A stretch of DNA of 64,000 nt from Brevibacillus porteri. GTDB lineage: Bacteria; Bacillota; Bacilli; Brevibacillales; Brevibacillaceae. The notes below the pieces were generated by a model. The model worked only from the letters and a program-made list of their open reading frames with translations, was not told where the DNA came from and did no database searches. The translations under genes were made by a program, and so were the position numbers. The stretch is taken from the NCBI RefSeq assembly GCF_003013475.1, contig NZ_PXZO01000064.1, positions 1-64,000 on the forward strand, given 5' to 3'. Below, in pieces: positions 6,806-15,499 of this stretch. The first letter of the stretch is position 1. The number at the start of each line of letters is the position of its first letter.

Positions 6806-8353
6806 ATGCAAACGATGCTCTTGGAGCAGTTTTATGAAGAAAATAAAGCCAACAATTCGTGGCGGTGGGTATCAGACCTGATAAAAAAGCATCAGACGAA
6901 GGACTACTCGCTCATACGAAGGTATGTCGATGGAGACCAGGACATTCTCCACAAACAAGAGGAAAAGGGCAAGCCGAATAACAAAATCGTCTTAAATTTT
7001 GCTCGGAAAATTATCGACTTCGGTACTTCATACATTGCTAGTAACCCAATTCGCTATTCTTCCAATGAGGCAGGAGCAGACGTGGAAGAGTACGTTAAAA
7101 AGCTGCAGGCTGTCCTGATGGATAACGATGAAGAGAGCTTATCTTACGATATTATCGAGGACGGTTCGATCGATGGTGAGGTATTCGAATACTACTACTT
7201 TGACGAGGATGGACAGATTTGCATTACTGAGTTCAAAGTAGACGAGTGTATCGCTGTGTATGACACGACGGTTAAAGCAAAGCTGATTGCGGTTATTCGG
7301 TACTATACGATGACGGATGTTAGCAGAAACAACAAGACTATGTTGGTTGAAGTATACGATGAAAACGAGATTACTTACCTCCGACAAGAAGGGACTGCAT
7401 TTGTTCTAGATATGAGCAGGGAACAAAATCCCGTCTCGCATAACATCACTGTCCGCGTAAAGAACCAAGATGGTAAGTTTCAGCAGAAGCCCGTTGTCCC
7501 TTGGACGCACTACGTCAATCGGCGTCGGAAACATCAGCAAAACCGCGATGATGGGATGGTTGAGGGGATGGGCGATCTTTCAGACCTGAAGCAGCTTATG
7601 GACGCGATTAACAAGGCTGTCACGGGTAAGGTAGATGTGCAGGAGTATTTCAAGAATCCAAAAGTCATTTTTGAAGATTTGGATCTTGATGATCTGCTCC
7701 TGTATGACGCAGAGGGAGAACTCATCACAGATGTAGAGGAGAAAAAACAGTATCTCGCTAAGATGTGGTCTACTTCTCAAATTCTTGTAGGCAAAAAAGC
7801 CGTTCCGGTCACGTGGGACCTACAGGACACTCATGAGGAAAACACTATCAACCGATTGATCGAAACGATTCTTGACCAAACTGGAACACCTCACCTGCGA
7901 CCTGACCAAGTGGGGACAGCTCCATCCGGAATTGCTTTGAAGATCATCTTTTACCATGCCGACATTAAGGCGGGCATAAAGATGCGCCAGTACGGAAAAG
8001 GGTTTCGTAATCGAATTCGTATTCTTACTGGGATGCTGAATCAGAAATATAGAATGCAGTGGGATTACCAAGCTGTCGATGTGAAATTCAGTAAGAACAT
8101 GCCAGTGAATGTGGTGGAAATGGTGGAAATCGTGACGAAACTGGTTGGTCAGTTGTCCCATGAGGAAAGGCTGGCGCTGCTACCGTTTGTGGATGATCCG
8201 CGGGCATCTCGTGAAAAACTGCTGAAAGAACAAGACGAAGAGGCCGAACGCAGAATGAAGATACTTGACCCGGACGCATTGGAAGATAAGGAGCCGGTAG
8301 ATGATGACACGCCCCCTGACGATGAAAAGGGTTCAGAAGGTGACGCTGCATGA
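6806..8353 (+). CDS. Phage portal protein, SPP1 gp6-like
   Basis: ATG 6806 follows AGGGGGTGAG. The 515-residue product matches the SPP1-type portal family in layout: N-terminal KIVLNFARKIIDFGTSYIASNPI, a central clip and stem region, and the crown-like acidic C-terminus ending in EPVDDDTPPDDEKGSEGD. It forms the dodecameric ring at the prohead vertex through which DNA enters and leaves. Its stop codon overlaps the start of the next gene (ATGA), so the two are translationally coupled. Confidence 0.93.
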   Translation: MQTMLLEQFYEENKANNSWRWVSDLIKKHQTKDYSLIRRYVDGDQDILHKQEEKGKPNNKIVLNFARKIIDFGTSYIASNPIRYSSNEAGADVEEYVKKLQAVLMDNDEESLSYDIIEDGSIDGEVFEYYYFDEDGQICITEFKVDECIAVYDTTVKAKLIAVIRYYTMTDVSRNNKTMLVEVYDENEITYLRQEGTAFVLDMSREQNPVSHNITVRVKNQDGKFQQKPVVPWTHYVNRRRKHQQNRDDGMVEGMGDLSDLKQLMDAINKAVTGKVDVQEYFKNPKVIFEDLDLDDLLLYDAEGELITDVEEKKQYLAKMWSTSQILVGKKAVPVTWDLQDTHEENTINRLIETILDQTGTPHLRPDQVGTAPSGIALKIIFYHADIKAGIKMRQYGKGFRNRIRILTGMLNQKYRMQWDYQAVDVKFSKNMPVNVVEMVEIVTKLVGQLSHEERLALLPFVDDPRASREKLLKEQDEEAERRMKILDPDALEDKEPVDDDTPPDDEKGSEGDAA

Positions 8354-9258
8354 GCAGAGAGGAGCGTTACCAAGAGGAACTGGAAACGAGAATCGAAAAG
8401 CATGGAGTAAAATTAAAAAAGCTGTTCTCCAAAGCCAATAAAAGCATTGTACAAGAAATCACTGACCTCTACGCCCGATTTGCTGAAAGCGGAGAAGATC
8501 TAGTGTCCTTGATTTATAATGCTGCACGCCTCGACCTCATCATGACAAGTATAAAAACCATCTTGCACACCCTCCGTATGGAAGAAGAGCAGCAACTACG
8601 AATCACATGGGCGGAAGAGTACAAGGTCAGCCTGTTCCATCACCTCTATTTTCTTGAACAGGACGCACAAGTAGAGGTTCGACTTCCACAGATCAATACC
8701 GGGATGGTAATTGCTGCATTGGAGCGACCATGGAAAGGCAGGCATTTTTCCAAACGGATTCGCATGCGTACTGACCTGTTGGCGGCAGCCATGGAAGATG
8801 TAATCACTCAGGGGGCAACTCAGGGATGGGGTGTGACCCGAACAGCTAAGGAGATTACGAAAAGGACATCAGAGAGTTGGTCAAGCGCCCAACGCCTTGC
8901 TCGTACAGAACTAAACCGGGCTGCTGCCCAAGGGCAAACGATGGCCTACCAAGCCAATTCAGATATTGTAGGCGAAAAGGAATTTTGTGCCACGTTAGAC
9001 AAGCGGACTTCTTCGGAGTGCCGCAAACTGGACGGCAAAAGGTATCCGCTTAATTATGATACAGTCGACAACCCAGGGCGTGAGGGTGAACGCATACCAA
9101 ATCATCCAAATTGTCGATCGTACTGGCGGCCAGTAATGAAATCGAAGGTCTTGGAGACGCTGGAACGCGAGCGCTCTTACCGGATTGATCAGGAGAGAGG
9201 CTACACTTCAGCACGCACCTATAAAGAATGGGCAGAGGCAAAAGGATTGCCCCAGTAG
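8350..9258 (+). CDS. Minor head protein, Mu gpF / SPP1 gp7-like
   Basis: The start overlaps the portal stop. The 302-residue protein has a helical N-terminal part and the head-morphogenesis signature in the C-terminal third: a CATLDKRTSSECRKLDG segment followed by IPNHPNCRSYWRPV, with cysteines and histidine that probably bind metal. Family members enter the procapsid with the portal and aid DNA ejection. A terminator follows the gene, though transcription must read through to the capsid genes. Confidence 0.9.
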   Translation: MSREERYQEELETRIEKHGVKLKKLFSKANKSIVQEITDLYARFAESGEDLVSLIYNAARLDLIMTSIKTILHTLRMEEEQQLRITWAEEYKVSLFHHLYFLEQDAQVEVRLPQINTGMVIAALERPWKGRHFSKRIRMRTDLLAAAMEDVITQGATQGWGVTRTAKEITKRTSESWSSAQRLARTELNRAAAQGQTMAYQANSDIVGEKEFCATLDKRTSSECRKLDGKRYPLNYDTVDNPGREGERIPNHPNCRSYWRPVMKSKVLETLERERSYRIDQERGYTSARTYKEWAEAKGLPQ

Positions 9259-9286
9259 CATCACGTTGAAATCGTGGTGTTTTTTT
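9259..9286 (+). terminator. Rho-independent terminator between head genes
   Basis: CATCACG (9259-9265) pairs with CGTGGTG (9273-9279), followed by seven T. It starts right after the minor-head stop codon and may lower expression of the downstream protease and scaffold genes. Confidence 0.75.
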
Positions 9287-9312
9287 ATTGCCTGAAAGGA
9301 GGCGAGATCGAT

Positions 9313-9525
9313 GTGATCAAGATTCAAGCGTATCTGGACAACGGTGAAATGAAAATACATGCGGTGGGTCATGCCAATTATGCAGAGCATGGAAAGGACA
9401 TTGTATGTGCTGGGGTTTCTACCATCATGCAAACCGCGTTGCTGGGGATTCAAGCAATAGCACAGCAATATCCTGAACATGTTTCACTTGAAATTCAAAA
9501 CGAGGAAGGGGAAGAAACCAAATGA
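9313..9525 (+). CDS. Phage-encoded Prp-type cysteine protease, probable prohead maturation protease
   Basis: The GTG at 9313 has AAAGGAGG ten bases upstream; an earlier in-frame ATG lies inside the terminator. The 70-residue protein carries the Prp signature: GHANYAEHGKDIVCAGVS, with catalytic His20 and Cys32. Host Prp trims ribosomal protein L27 and, in staphylococcal phages such as 80alpha, cleaves capsid and scaffold proteins. This copy is shorter than host Prp (about 105 residues), lacking the middle strand region. It sits directly before scaffold and capsid genes whose products share an LQ.F-type N-terminal site, so it most likely processes them. The stop overlaps the scaffold start (ATGA). 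Confidence 0.85.
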   Translation: MIKIQAYLDNGEMKIHAVGHANYAEHGKDIVCAGVSTIMQTALLGIQAIAQQYPEHVSLEIQNEEGEETK

Positions 9526-10214
9526 AAAAGCTCCAATCAAACTGGACCTTTAGGATGCAACGATTTAACGACGGAGGCGGTGCTGCTGGTGATGGAGGGA
9601 ATGGAGGTGACCAAGGTGGACAGGCAGGGGATAACGGTGGTGGTACCGGAGCAGCTTCAGGTGCAAATGGGGGAGGTGGTCAAGCACCTGCAGGAGGCGA
9701 TAAGGGCGGGGAAAGTAAACCTGCAGTAGCTTTCTCCTCAAAAGAGGAATACGATTCCGCCTTACAAGGAGCAGTCAGTGATTTCCTCAAAGGCTTGGGC
9801 ATTGAGAAAGCTGACGATCTGAAAGGGATTGTTGATTCCCATAAGCAAAAGCAAGAGGCTGAAAAAACTGCGGAACAAAAGCTGGCTGAGCGGGAAACCG
9901 ACCTGAAAAACGCGAATTGCACCATCCAATCTCTCCGCATTGAAAATGCCTTCACCTTGGAGGCAATCAAACAAGGGGTCGACCCGGATAAACTGTCCGA
10001 TGTCATTCGTCTGGCTGATCTTTCTAAGGTCGAGGTGACGGATGCAGGCAAGGTTAAAAACATCGACAAACATGTTACTGAGTTAATCAGTTCTAAACCG
10101 TGGTTGAAGGCAGATGAAACACCGCGGGGAAATACTCCTGGAGCAAAGCCACCAGCCAATCAAAAGTCTACCATTCCAAATATCTCAGACCTGCGTAAAT
10201 TGCAGCGCATCTAA
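9522..10214 (+). CDS. Capsid scaffolding protein with Prp-type N-terminal cleavage motif
   Basis: The start overlaps the protease stop. The 230-residue protein has a short N-terminal extension with TFRMQRFNDG (residues 9-18), then a glycine-rich stretch (19-60), a charged helical coiled-coil middle (QEAEKTAEQKLAERETDLKN) and a small C-terminal domain, the usual build of gp4/phage scaffold proteins. It directs assembly of the capsid protein encoded next and is then removed. The QRF.N site matches the Prp recognition pattern, with cleavage expected after Phe15. Confidence 0.88.
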   Translation: MKKLQSNWTFRMQRFNDGGGAAGDGGNGGDQGGQAGDNGGGTGAASGANGGGGQAPAGGDKGGESKPAVAFSSKEEYDSALQGAVSDFLKGLGIEKADDLKGIVDSHKQKQEAEKTAEQKLAERETDLKNANCTIQSLRIENAFTLEAIKQGVDPDKLSDVIRLADLSKVEVTDAGKVKNIDKHVTELISSKPWLKADETPRGNTPGAKPPANQKSTIPNISDLRKLQRI

Positions 10215-10230
10215 AAGGGGGCAGTCATTC

Positions 10231-11205
10231 ATGAATAGCATGGCATTAGTAAAACAAGCACCACTTCATTTCGATTTGCAAAGATTCAATGAGGGAGTAA
10301 CGTTCAGCAGCAGCCTTAGCGGATTGATTCCGGAAGAGACATCTCAAGAGATCATCAAGGATGTAGTCCGGGGTTCGGCTATTTTGAAACTTTCCGAACT
10401 GGAACCAATGACAACAGCAACAAAAAAGATTCCAGTATTTCTGGATAAGCCTGGAGCTTACTGGGTAGGGGAGGGAGAACGTATCAAAACCTCGACAGCT
10501 TCCTGGACACAGGTTACATTGACCGCTAAGAAGCTGGCTGTCATCATTCCAATGACAAAGGAAGCGCTAGATCGCTCACGAATCGATGTGTTTGAAGAAC
10601 TGAAGCCGTATATTGTTGAAGCATTCCATACTAAATTGGATGCAGCTACGATCATGGGGACGGAGTCACCGTTTACCTCTAACATCTTAGGGGCAGCTAT
10701 CAATGTAGGGAACAGCTTTACTCGCGGTTCTGTCGCGGATCAAAATCTGGCCGATGATGTAAACAATGTCATGGCACTGATTGAAGCTGATGACCAAGAG
10801 CCACGAGCGTTTGCTGGGCATACCGGATTGAAGACATCCTTGCGCGGATTGAAAAATAGCCAAGGTGATCCTCTTTACCTTTCTTCTGTACGTGAAGGAG
10901 TAGCTGAAGATTCGCTGTATTCGCTGCCGATTGAGTACTGCAGAAATGGTGCTTGGGACAAAACAAAAGCTGACTTGATTGCTGGTGACTTCAAAAAGGC
11001 CAAGACAGGCATTCTTAAAAATATCGAGTATGAAATCTTACGTGAGGCGACTCTTCACTCAATTACTGGAGCAGATGGGAAGCCTCTTTCTCTTGCTGAG
11101 CAAGACATGGTTGCATTGAAAGCTACGTTCCAAGTTGCGTTCCTTGTAATCAAAGAAGGGGCATTTGCTGTCCTGCGTCCTACCGGATTTGTACCTACAC
11201 CTTAA
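10231..11205 (+). CDS. Major capsid protein, HK97 fold
   Basis: I start at ATG 10231, after AAAGGGGGC; the frame is open further upstream but overlaps the scaffold gene. The 324-residue product has the HK97-family pattern: SGLIPEETSQEIIKDVV, then AYWVGEGERIKTS and the spine/P-domain segment KLAVIIPMTKEALDRS. The N-terminus HFDLQRFNEG (13-22) repeats the motif in the scaffold protein, with cleavage expected after Phe19. It forms the icosahedral shell. Confidence 0.94.
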   Translation: MNSMALVKQAPLHFDLQRFNEGVTFSSSLSGLIPEETSQEIIKDVVRGSAILKLSELEPMTTATKKIPVFLDKPGAYWVGEGERIKTSTASWTQVTLTAKKLAVIIPMTKEALDRSRIDVFEELKPYIVEAFHTKLDAATIMGTESPFTSNILGAAINVGNSFTRGSVADQNLADDVNNVMALIEADDQEPRAFAGHTGLKTSLRGLKNSQGDPLYLSSVREGVAEDSLYSLPIEYCRNGAWDKTKADLIAGDFKKAKTGILKNIEYEILREATLHSITGADGKPLSLAEQDMVALKATFQVAFLVIKEGAFAVLRPTGFVPTP

Positions 11206-11227
11206 TTATTGAAAGGAGCAATCGTTC

Positions 11228-11401
11228 ATGAAAAAACCAAATGATATGCTGACAATCACTGGTGGCAAGGAGAAGAAAAAAATTAAAGTGACGCGGAAAG
11301 CATTTGAAGTAGTGTACGAACCATTGGGATACAAGCTGGAAGATGACCCTGTTGCAGATGAAGAGACGCCGGTGAATACCGATGGCAATCCTGACAAGTA
11401 G
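11228..11401 (+). CDS. Small phage protein after the capsid gene, unknown
   Basis: ATG 11228 follows AAAGGAGC at good spacing. The 57-residue product starts with a basic KKKIKVTRKAFEVVYEPLGYK segment and ends in an acidic tail. A small gene is common in this place between capsid and neck genes in PBSX-like phages; no function is known to me. Its 3' end overlaps the next gene by 20 bp. Confidence 0.7.
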   Translation: MKKPNDMLTITGGKEKKKIKVTRKAFEVVYEPLGYKLEDDPVADEETPVNTDGNPDK

Positions 11402-11699
11402 TGAGCTGATCGGATTTTATGCTGAATTTGCTTCGTGGGAACTGAGTCGTCTTGGTCCAGTCATTCTACGGGCAAATGTTTATGTAGAGGGACAGGTGAC
11501 GGTACCTGATCCTGTTCCTCTCGAATTGAAACTGGCCGTTGCAATGGTGGTCAAAGACATGGCCCAAGATCGACGATTGAGCAGTACCAAGCAAGGGGAT
11601 TATCAGGAGACGTTTTCCTATGTGAACAATGACCCAAAAGTCGAAGGTATCCTCAACAAATATCGGAAGAACAGGGGGCAGAAGCTGTGGATGATCTAA
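11382..11699 (+). CDS. Head-tail adaptor (connector) protein
   Basis: The 105-residue helical product starts inside the previous gene. Its position directly after the capsid gene and its pattern (LELKLAVAMVVKDMAQDR, then a loop) fit the gp15/gp6-type adaptor that binds below the portal. It overlaps the next gene by 13 bp, as neck genes usually do. The family call rests on synteny and size more than on a clear motif. Confidence 0.7.
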   Translation: MAILTSSELIGFYAEFASWELSRLGPVILRANVYVEGQVTVPDPVPLELKLAVAMVVKDMAQDRRLSSTKQGDYQETFSYVNNDPKVEGILNKYRKNRGQKLWMI

Positions 11700-12073
11700 C
11701 CGAATACAAGCGGCTTCTGTGCCACTCTTTTACCCTTCTGGATGTCGGCGGGGAACCTGACCCTTTCACTGGGGGAAAAGATCGCTCGGAATGGCTTCCT
11801 GTTGTTCAGAAAGTGCCCTGCAGGGTGTCCGGTTCCCCAGGTCGCATTCAGCAGCTTACGGGGCGACAGGCTACGCCTCAAGACTTTCTCATGCACACCT
11901 TGTACGCAAATTTAAGAGCTGGTATGCGAATCCAAATAGAGCAACCTGAATATGCTGGCAACCTGTATAAAACGGGATTATCATATCCGGTCTATGGCGC
12001 TGAAAGCTTACATCATTACGAAGTAGTGATTACAATGATCGATCCTGCTACAGGAGAGGAACCGGAAATCTGA
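11687..12073 (+). CDS. Head-tail stopper / joining protein
   Basis: The 128-residue product has a beta-rich head-closure pattern: VPCRVSGSPGRIQQLTGRQATPQDFLMHTLYANL, then RAGMRIQIEQPEYAGNLYKTG and a final HHYEVVITMI strand. This is the layout of the gp16/DUF3599-like stopper that plugs the portal channel after packaging. It sits in the expected neck slot between adaptor and tail-completion genes, with its stop overlapping the next start. Confidence 0.75.
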   Translation: MDDLTEYKRLLCHSFTLLDVGGEPDPFTGGKDRSEWLPVVQKVPCRVSGSPGRIQQLTGRQATPQDFLMHTLYANLRAGMRIQIEQPEYAGNLYKTGLSYPVYGAESLHHYEVVITMIDPATGEEPEI

Positions 12074-12567
12074 TGGCAAAGGTAGATAAGAAAGACCTGG
12101 AGCGTATGTACAAACGTTTGAAAAAGCATCACAAACGCGAAGCACAGGTTTCTATGGATCGGGTTGCCCGAATGGCAGGTATGCAGGTGTTGCGGGGAGC
12201 TCAAGATAGGGTTCCTGCACGGGACGGGATTCTTCGCGCCTCACTGATTATTGGTAGCAGGGAAAATATCTTTGACTTGGTGCTGGGTGGATTGCGAGCT
12301 GAAATCACTGTAGGTACCAACCTATCGTATGCGCGTTATGTGGAAGAAGGGTTCACTCAGAGGAAAGGGCAATTTGTGCCGGGATACTGGGATCGAGAAA
12401 AATTTATCTATGTCCCTGATCATCCAGAGGGCATGGTATTGAAAGGGAAGCGAGTTCCCGGTGTTCACTATCTTGCGAGATCAGTAGCAGAGGTCGAGTC
12501 AATCATGGACGAGTTGGTAAAAGAAGAGCTAGATGATTTAGCAAGGAGGCTGTTTCCCGATGGGTGA
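12073..12567 (+). CDS. HK97 gp10-like tail completion / neck protein
   Basis: The 164-residue protein begins with a basic helix (ERMYKRLKKHHKREAQVSM) and has the gp10 pattern VPARDGILRASLII... EITVGTNLSYARYVEEGF. Family members cap the tail tube or join it to the neck. The insert VPGYWDREKFIYVPDHPEG before the C-terminal helix is common in contractile-tailed relatives. The end overlaps the next gene by 8 bp. Confidence 0.82.
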   Translation: MAKVDKKDLERMYKRLKKHHKREAQVSMDRVARMAGMQVLRGAQDRVPARDGILRASLIIGSRENIFDLVLGGLRAEITVGTNLSYARYVEEGFTQRKGQFVPGYWDREKFIYVPDHPEGMVLKGKRVPGVHYLARSVAEVESIMDELVKEELDDLARRLFPDG

Positions 12568-13054
12568 TGATGTGCTGTCTGTACGACACTGGCTATTTTC
12601 CCTGACAGGTATCCAAACAGAGAATCTGAATGTACCCAAGGACTTTAAACGGCCTATGTGGTTTGTAGAAGAGCCATTTCGTATTCCAGAACCACGGCGT
12701 GCTGATGCCTACCGTGAGAAAGGGACAATGAACTTTGTTCTGATGGCAAAGGATGCTGAACAGCTTTTGTCTCTCTCGATAAGTGTCAGGCAAGACCTTG
12801 CAGATCGACGATGGACTCTTCCACTCTACGGCCCTAACAGGCAGCAGGTAGGTTATTTACGAGAATGTCGTTTGACCATGAGCAAGCCCGATAACCTCGA
12901 TCGATCATTTGAGCTGAAATACACTGTTTATATCCCATATACCCCAGTGGTTTACGACCCGTTAGAAGCGATTCATAGACGTTACGATGAATCATTGAGG
13001 AAAGGAGGCAAGCCTCATGTCTCGCAAACAGGAGCAAGAAAAACCAACTTATAA
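12560..13054 (+). CDS. Tail terminator protein
   Basis: The 164-residue product lies in the tail-terminator slot, after the gp10-like gene and before the sheath. It begins with a helical VRHWLFSLTG segment and has alternating strands with a DRSFELKYTVYIPY end strand, compatible with the gpU-like fold that stops tube growth. It overlaps the next small gene by 38 bp. Confidence 0.65.
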   Translation: MGDDVLSVRHWLFSLTGIQTENLNVPKDFKRPMWFVEEPFRIPEPRRADAYREKGTMNFVLMAKDAEQLLSLSISVRQDLADRRWTLPLYGPNRQQVGYLRECRLTMSKPDNLDRSFELKYTVYIPYTPVVYDPLEAIHRRYDESLRKGGKPHVSQTGARKTNL

Positions 13055-13202
13055 AAAAGAGCAAATCTTGAAGGTAGCAGAGCAAAAGTTCGGGTTAAAC
13101 CGAACGGAAGCCATTGCTACCTTTTTTGATGCACCAGACGAAATGACTGTCGATCAGGCAGAGGAATTCGTGAAGAAATTCAAGGAAAGGACGGTGAAGT
13201 AA
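13017..13202 (+). CDS. Small phage tail-module protein, unknown
   Basis: ATG 13017 has GAAAGGAGG in front and starts inside the previous gene. The 61-residue product is helical and basic/acidic mixed (KKEQILKVAEQKFGLNRTEAIATFF, ending VDQAEEFVKKFKERTVK). It stops one base before the sheath start, so it is translated with it. Similar small proteins precede sheath genes in PBSX-like prophages; function unknown. Confidence 0.7.
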   Translation: MSRKQEQEKPTYKKEQILKVAEQKFGLNRTEAIATFFDAPDEMTVDQAEEFVKKFKERTVK

Positions 13203-14618
13203 ATGGCTGGACAATATCAGTTGGGAGAAAACAAGGTCTTATCCGGTGTCTACTCCTTTTTGAAGTCATTCATCAAAGAGCAAACGACAATTGGCAATCG
13301 TGGAAAGCTTGCATTACCAATCGTCGCGGATTGGGGACCGATCGGGGAATTTGTAACAGTCCGATCTAAGGCTTCCGCTGAGAAAATCTTCGGGGTCACA
13401 GAAGCATTTCATTTGATTTGGGCAGCTAACCCTTATCCAACAGAGGTCTTGCTATATCGCGTGGCAGGGGATAATGCGGCTGTCGCAAGTGTGACTTTGA
13501 AGAGTGCTGCAACCGAAGTTCTACTTGTGGAAGCCAAGTACAAAGGCGAGGCAGGCAACAATTTGAAAGTCGTAGTGCAGCCAAGCTTGTTGGATGCTAC
13601 CAAAACAGAGTTGCTGATCTATCGGGGAGCGGAGCTGGTGGACAGTCGGGCAGCGAAAACGGTGGATGCGCTGGTTCAGGCTTTCAGTGATAGCGAGTTT
13701 GTTGTCTTGAAAAAGATAGCTGATACGCTTCCCGAATCAACGGCAGGTGTAAGTCTGACTGGAGGTAACAGCGGAACAAGCGTAGAGGCGACAAAATATA
13801 CCGCCTATCAAAGCGCGTTGGCTACTCAAAAAGGCAAGTACAGTGTGTTTACGCTTGGGATTGCTGATCCTGCCCTAAATGGGGCAGCGGAAGACTGGGC
13901 TAAACAGCAAAACGCGGTGGGCAATTACATCAAGTTTGTTTTCGGCGGCGATGCAACAAGGGATAGAAACAAGCAAACCATCATGAAAGCATCTACGGAT
14001 GTGAACCACATGGCTATTGTCAATGTAGGAAGTGGAGCACGTTGGAAAGGCAGCACCTATGCGAGTTCAAAAGTGGCAATTTACATTGCATCCCTGATGG
14101 CTTCACTACCTCTTAATTACACGATGGCATTGTATATTACCCCGTTCGAATCCTTAACGCATGAGTGGGACCCGGATACAGACTTAATCGAAATGGTACA
14201 AGCTGGCGTACTCATGCTGAACATGGACAATCGGCAGGTTATCATCCAGGAGCCTGTAAATACCCTGACTATTCCGGGGCCTGATCAGTCAAAAGATTAC
14301 GGTAAGATTCGGGTGGCTGACACCTTCCACACGATTCTCCATGCCGAAGAAGAAGCAGGCAAGGAGTGGATTCGTCAGCAGCCAAACATCAACAGTCCTG
14401 CCCGCCGCGCTGCCTTTTGCCAGATGATGAAGCAAGAGGTTTTCAGACCCCTTGCCACGCTGGAAGTGATCGCTAATGATTATGAGTTTATCGAAGACCC
14501 GGAATATCACGGGGAGGACCCGATTTACACAACTGCGCGTAATGCTGGTCATTTCATTGCTGGCTTCCGCCATCAAGATGCACTCGAAAAAATTTATATC
14601 TACAACAAAGCGAAGTGA
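13203..14618 (+). CDS. Contractile tail sheath protein (XkdK-like)
   Basis: The 471-residue protein has the sheath layout: N-terminal GVYSFLKSFIKEQTT, an inserted outer domain, and the conserved C-terminal domain with MALYITPFESLTHEWDPD, VADTFHTILHAEEEAGKEWIRQ and NSPARRAAF. It polymerises around the tube and contracts on infection, which defines this element as a myovirus type. It is directly followed by the tube gene. Confidence 0.95.
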   Translation: MAGQYQLGENKVLSGVYSFLKSFIKEQTTIGNRGKLALPIVADWGPIGEFVTVRSKASAEKIFGVTEAFHLIWAANPYPTEVLLYRVAGDNAAVASVTLKSAATEVLLVEAKYKGEAGNNLKVVVQPSLLDATKTELLIYRGAELVDSRAAKTVDALVQAFSDSEFVVLKKIADTLPESTAGVSLTGGNSGTSVEATKYTAYQSALATQKGKYSVFTLGIADPALNGAAEDWAKQQNAVGNYIKFVFGGDATRDRNKQTIMKASTDVNHMAIVNVGSGARWKGSTYASSKVAIYIASLMASLPLNYTMALYITPFESLTHEWDPDTDLIEMVQAGVLMLNMDNRQVIIQEPVNTLTIPGPDQSKDYGKIRVADTFHTILHAEEEAGKEWIRQQPNINSPARRAAFCQMMKQEVFRPLATLEVIANDYEFIEDPEYHGEDPIYTTARNAGHFIAGFRHQDALEKIYIYNKAK

Positions 14619-14629
14619 GGTGATACAGC

Positions 14630-15031
14630 ATGAAAGAAACGTATTCCGGTACCCATGGGCATTTTTACGACCAAAATGGAAGGGAACTTCCCGAGTGCAT
14701 TGGCTTCGAGCTCTCTGAGGAATTTGAGAAGGGAGAAAGTAAGAGGGCTGGGCAGCTTCGTAAAAGACATCGTGTGCTTGCATCATCCGTTAGCATGACA
14801 GCTACGTTTGAACGTACATCGGATATCCAGCAACTCATCATGGAAATCGCGGCAAACCCCGAAAAGAAAGTGAATTTCATTGGGGAACTCGACGACAAAG
14901 TTGCTGGTAAGTATCGAGTTGCAGTGACTGGTTTTTGTCCTGACTCACTGTCATTAGCAAAATGGAGCCACGGTGAACTTGATGAAGATACGTCTCTCGA
15001 AGGAACAGTTGACGATTACGAATTCATCTAA
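14630..15031 (+). CDS. Tail tube protein (XkdM-like)
   Basis: ATG 14630 follows GAGGTGATAC. The 133-residue beta-rich protein (FYDQNGRELPECIGFELSEEFEKGES, ending SLEGTVDDYEFI) matches the XkdM-type inner tube in size and in its place right after the sheath. Hexamer rings of it form the DNA channel. Confidence 0.92.
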   Translation: MKETYSGTHGHFYDQNGRELPECIGFELSEEFEKGESKRAGQLRKRHRVLASSVSMTATFERTSDIQQLIMEIAANPEKKVNFIGELDDKVAGKYRVAVTGFCPDSLSLAKWSHGELDEDTSLEGTVDDYEFI

Positions 15032-15067
15032 TATATACGGGGCGACCGCCAAAGAGGAGGCAGTGTA

Positions 15068-15499
15068 ATGAGTGAATTTTTGACCATGGAAGAATTTTTG
15101 ACGATGAATACTCAAGCCGAAGAAAAAGGGGAATGGGATTGGAAACGCAATAAAGTGAAGCTGCCGATTCGCTCTGTACCCGGCGATGTGTATTACAAAG
15201 CTCGCAAGAATGCCATCAAAGTATCAGTTACTGGAAAAAAGAGCAAGGCCGAACGTAAAGTCGATTTTGATGACCTTCGCTATAAGGCTGAAATCATCAT
15301 TGCCGGAATTGACACGGAACGTACCAACTTCCGTATCGACTCGCAACAGGTGCTCGCGAAGTTCGGAAAAATAGCCGCCATCGATGTCGTCCCTTGCATT
15401 TTCCGTCCAAACGAAATCGACTCGTTGTTCGAGGCGATCGCTGAAATCAGTGATTTCGCTGAAGATGAGGAGGCGGAGGAAGCAGTAAAAAACTCATAA
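15068..15499 (+). CDS. Tail assembly chaperone, short form (XkdN-like)
   Basis: ATG 15068 has AAAGAGGAGG upstream. The 143-residue short product has the N-terminal LTMEEFLTMNTQAEE, a central beta region and an acidic end (EDEEAEEAVKNS), as in XkdN-like chaperones that coat the tape measure during tail assembly. Its last codons contain a -1 slippery heptamer, so part of the ribosomes make a longer product. The gene lies between tube and tape measure, the universal place for G/GT-type chaperones. Confidence 0.88.
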   Translation: MSEFLTMEEFLTMNTQAEEKGEWDWKRNKVKLPIRSVPGDVYYKARKNAIKVSVTGKKSKAERKVDFDDLRYKAEIIIAGIDTERTNFRIDSQQVLAKFGKIAAIDVVPCIFRPNEIDSLFEAIAEISDFAEDEEAEEAVKNS

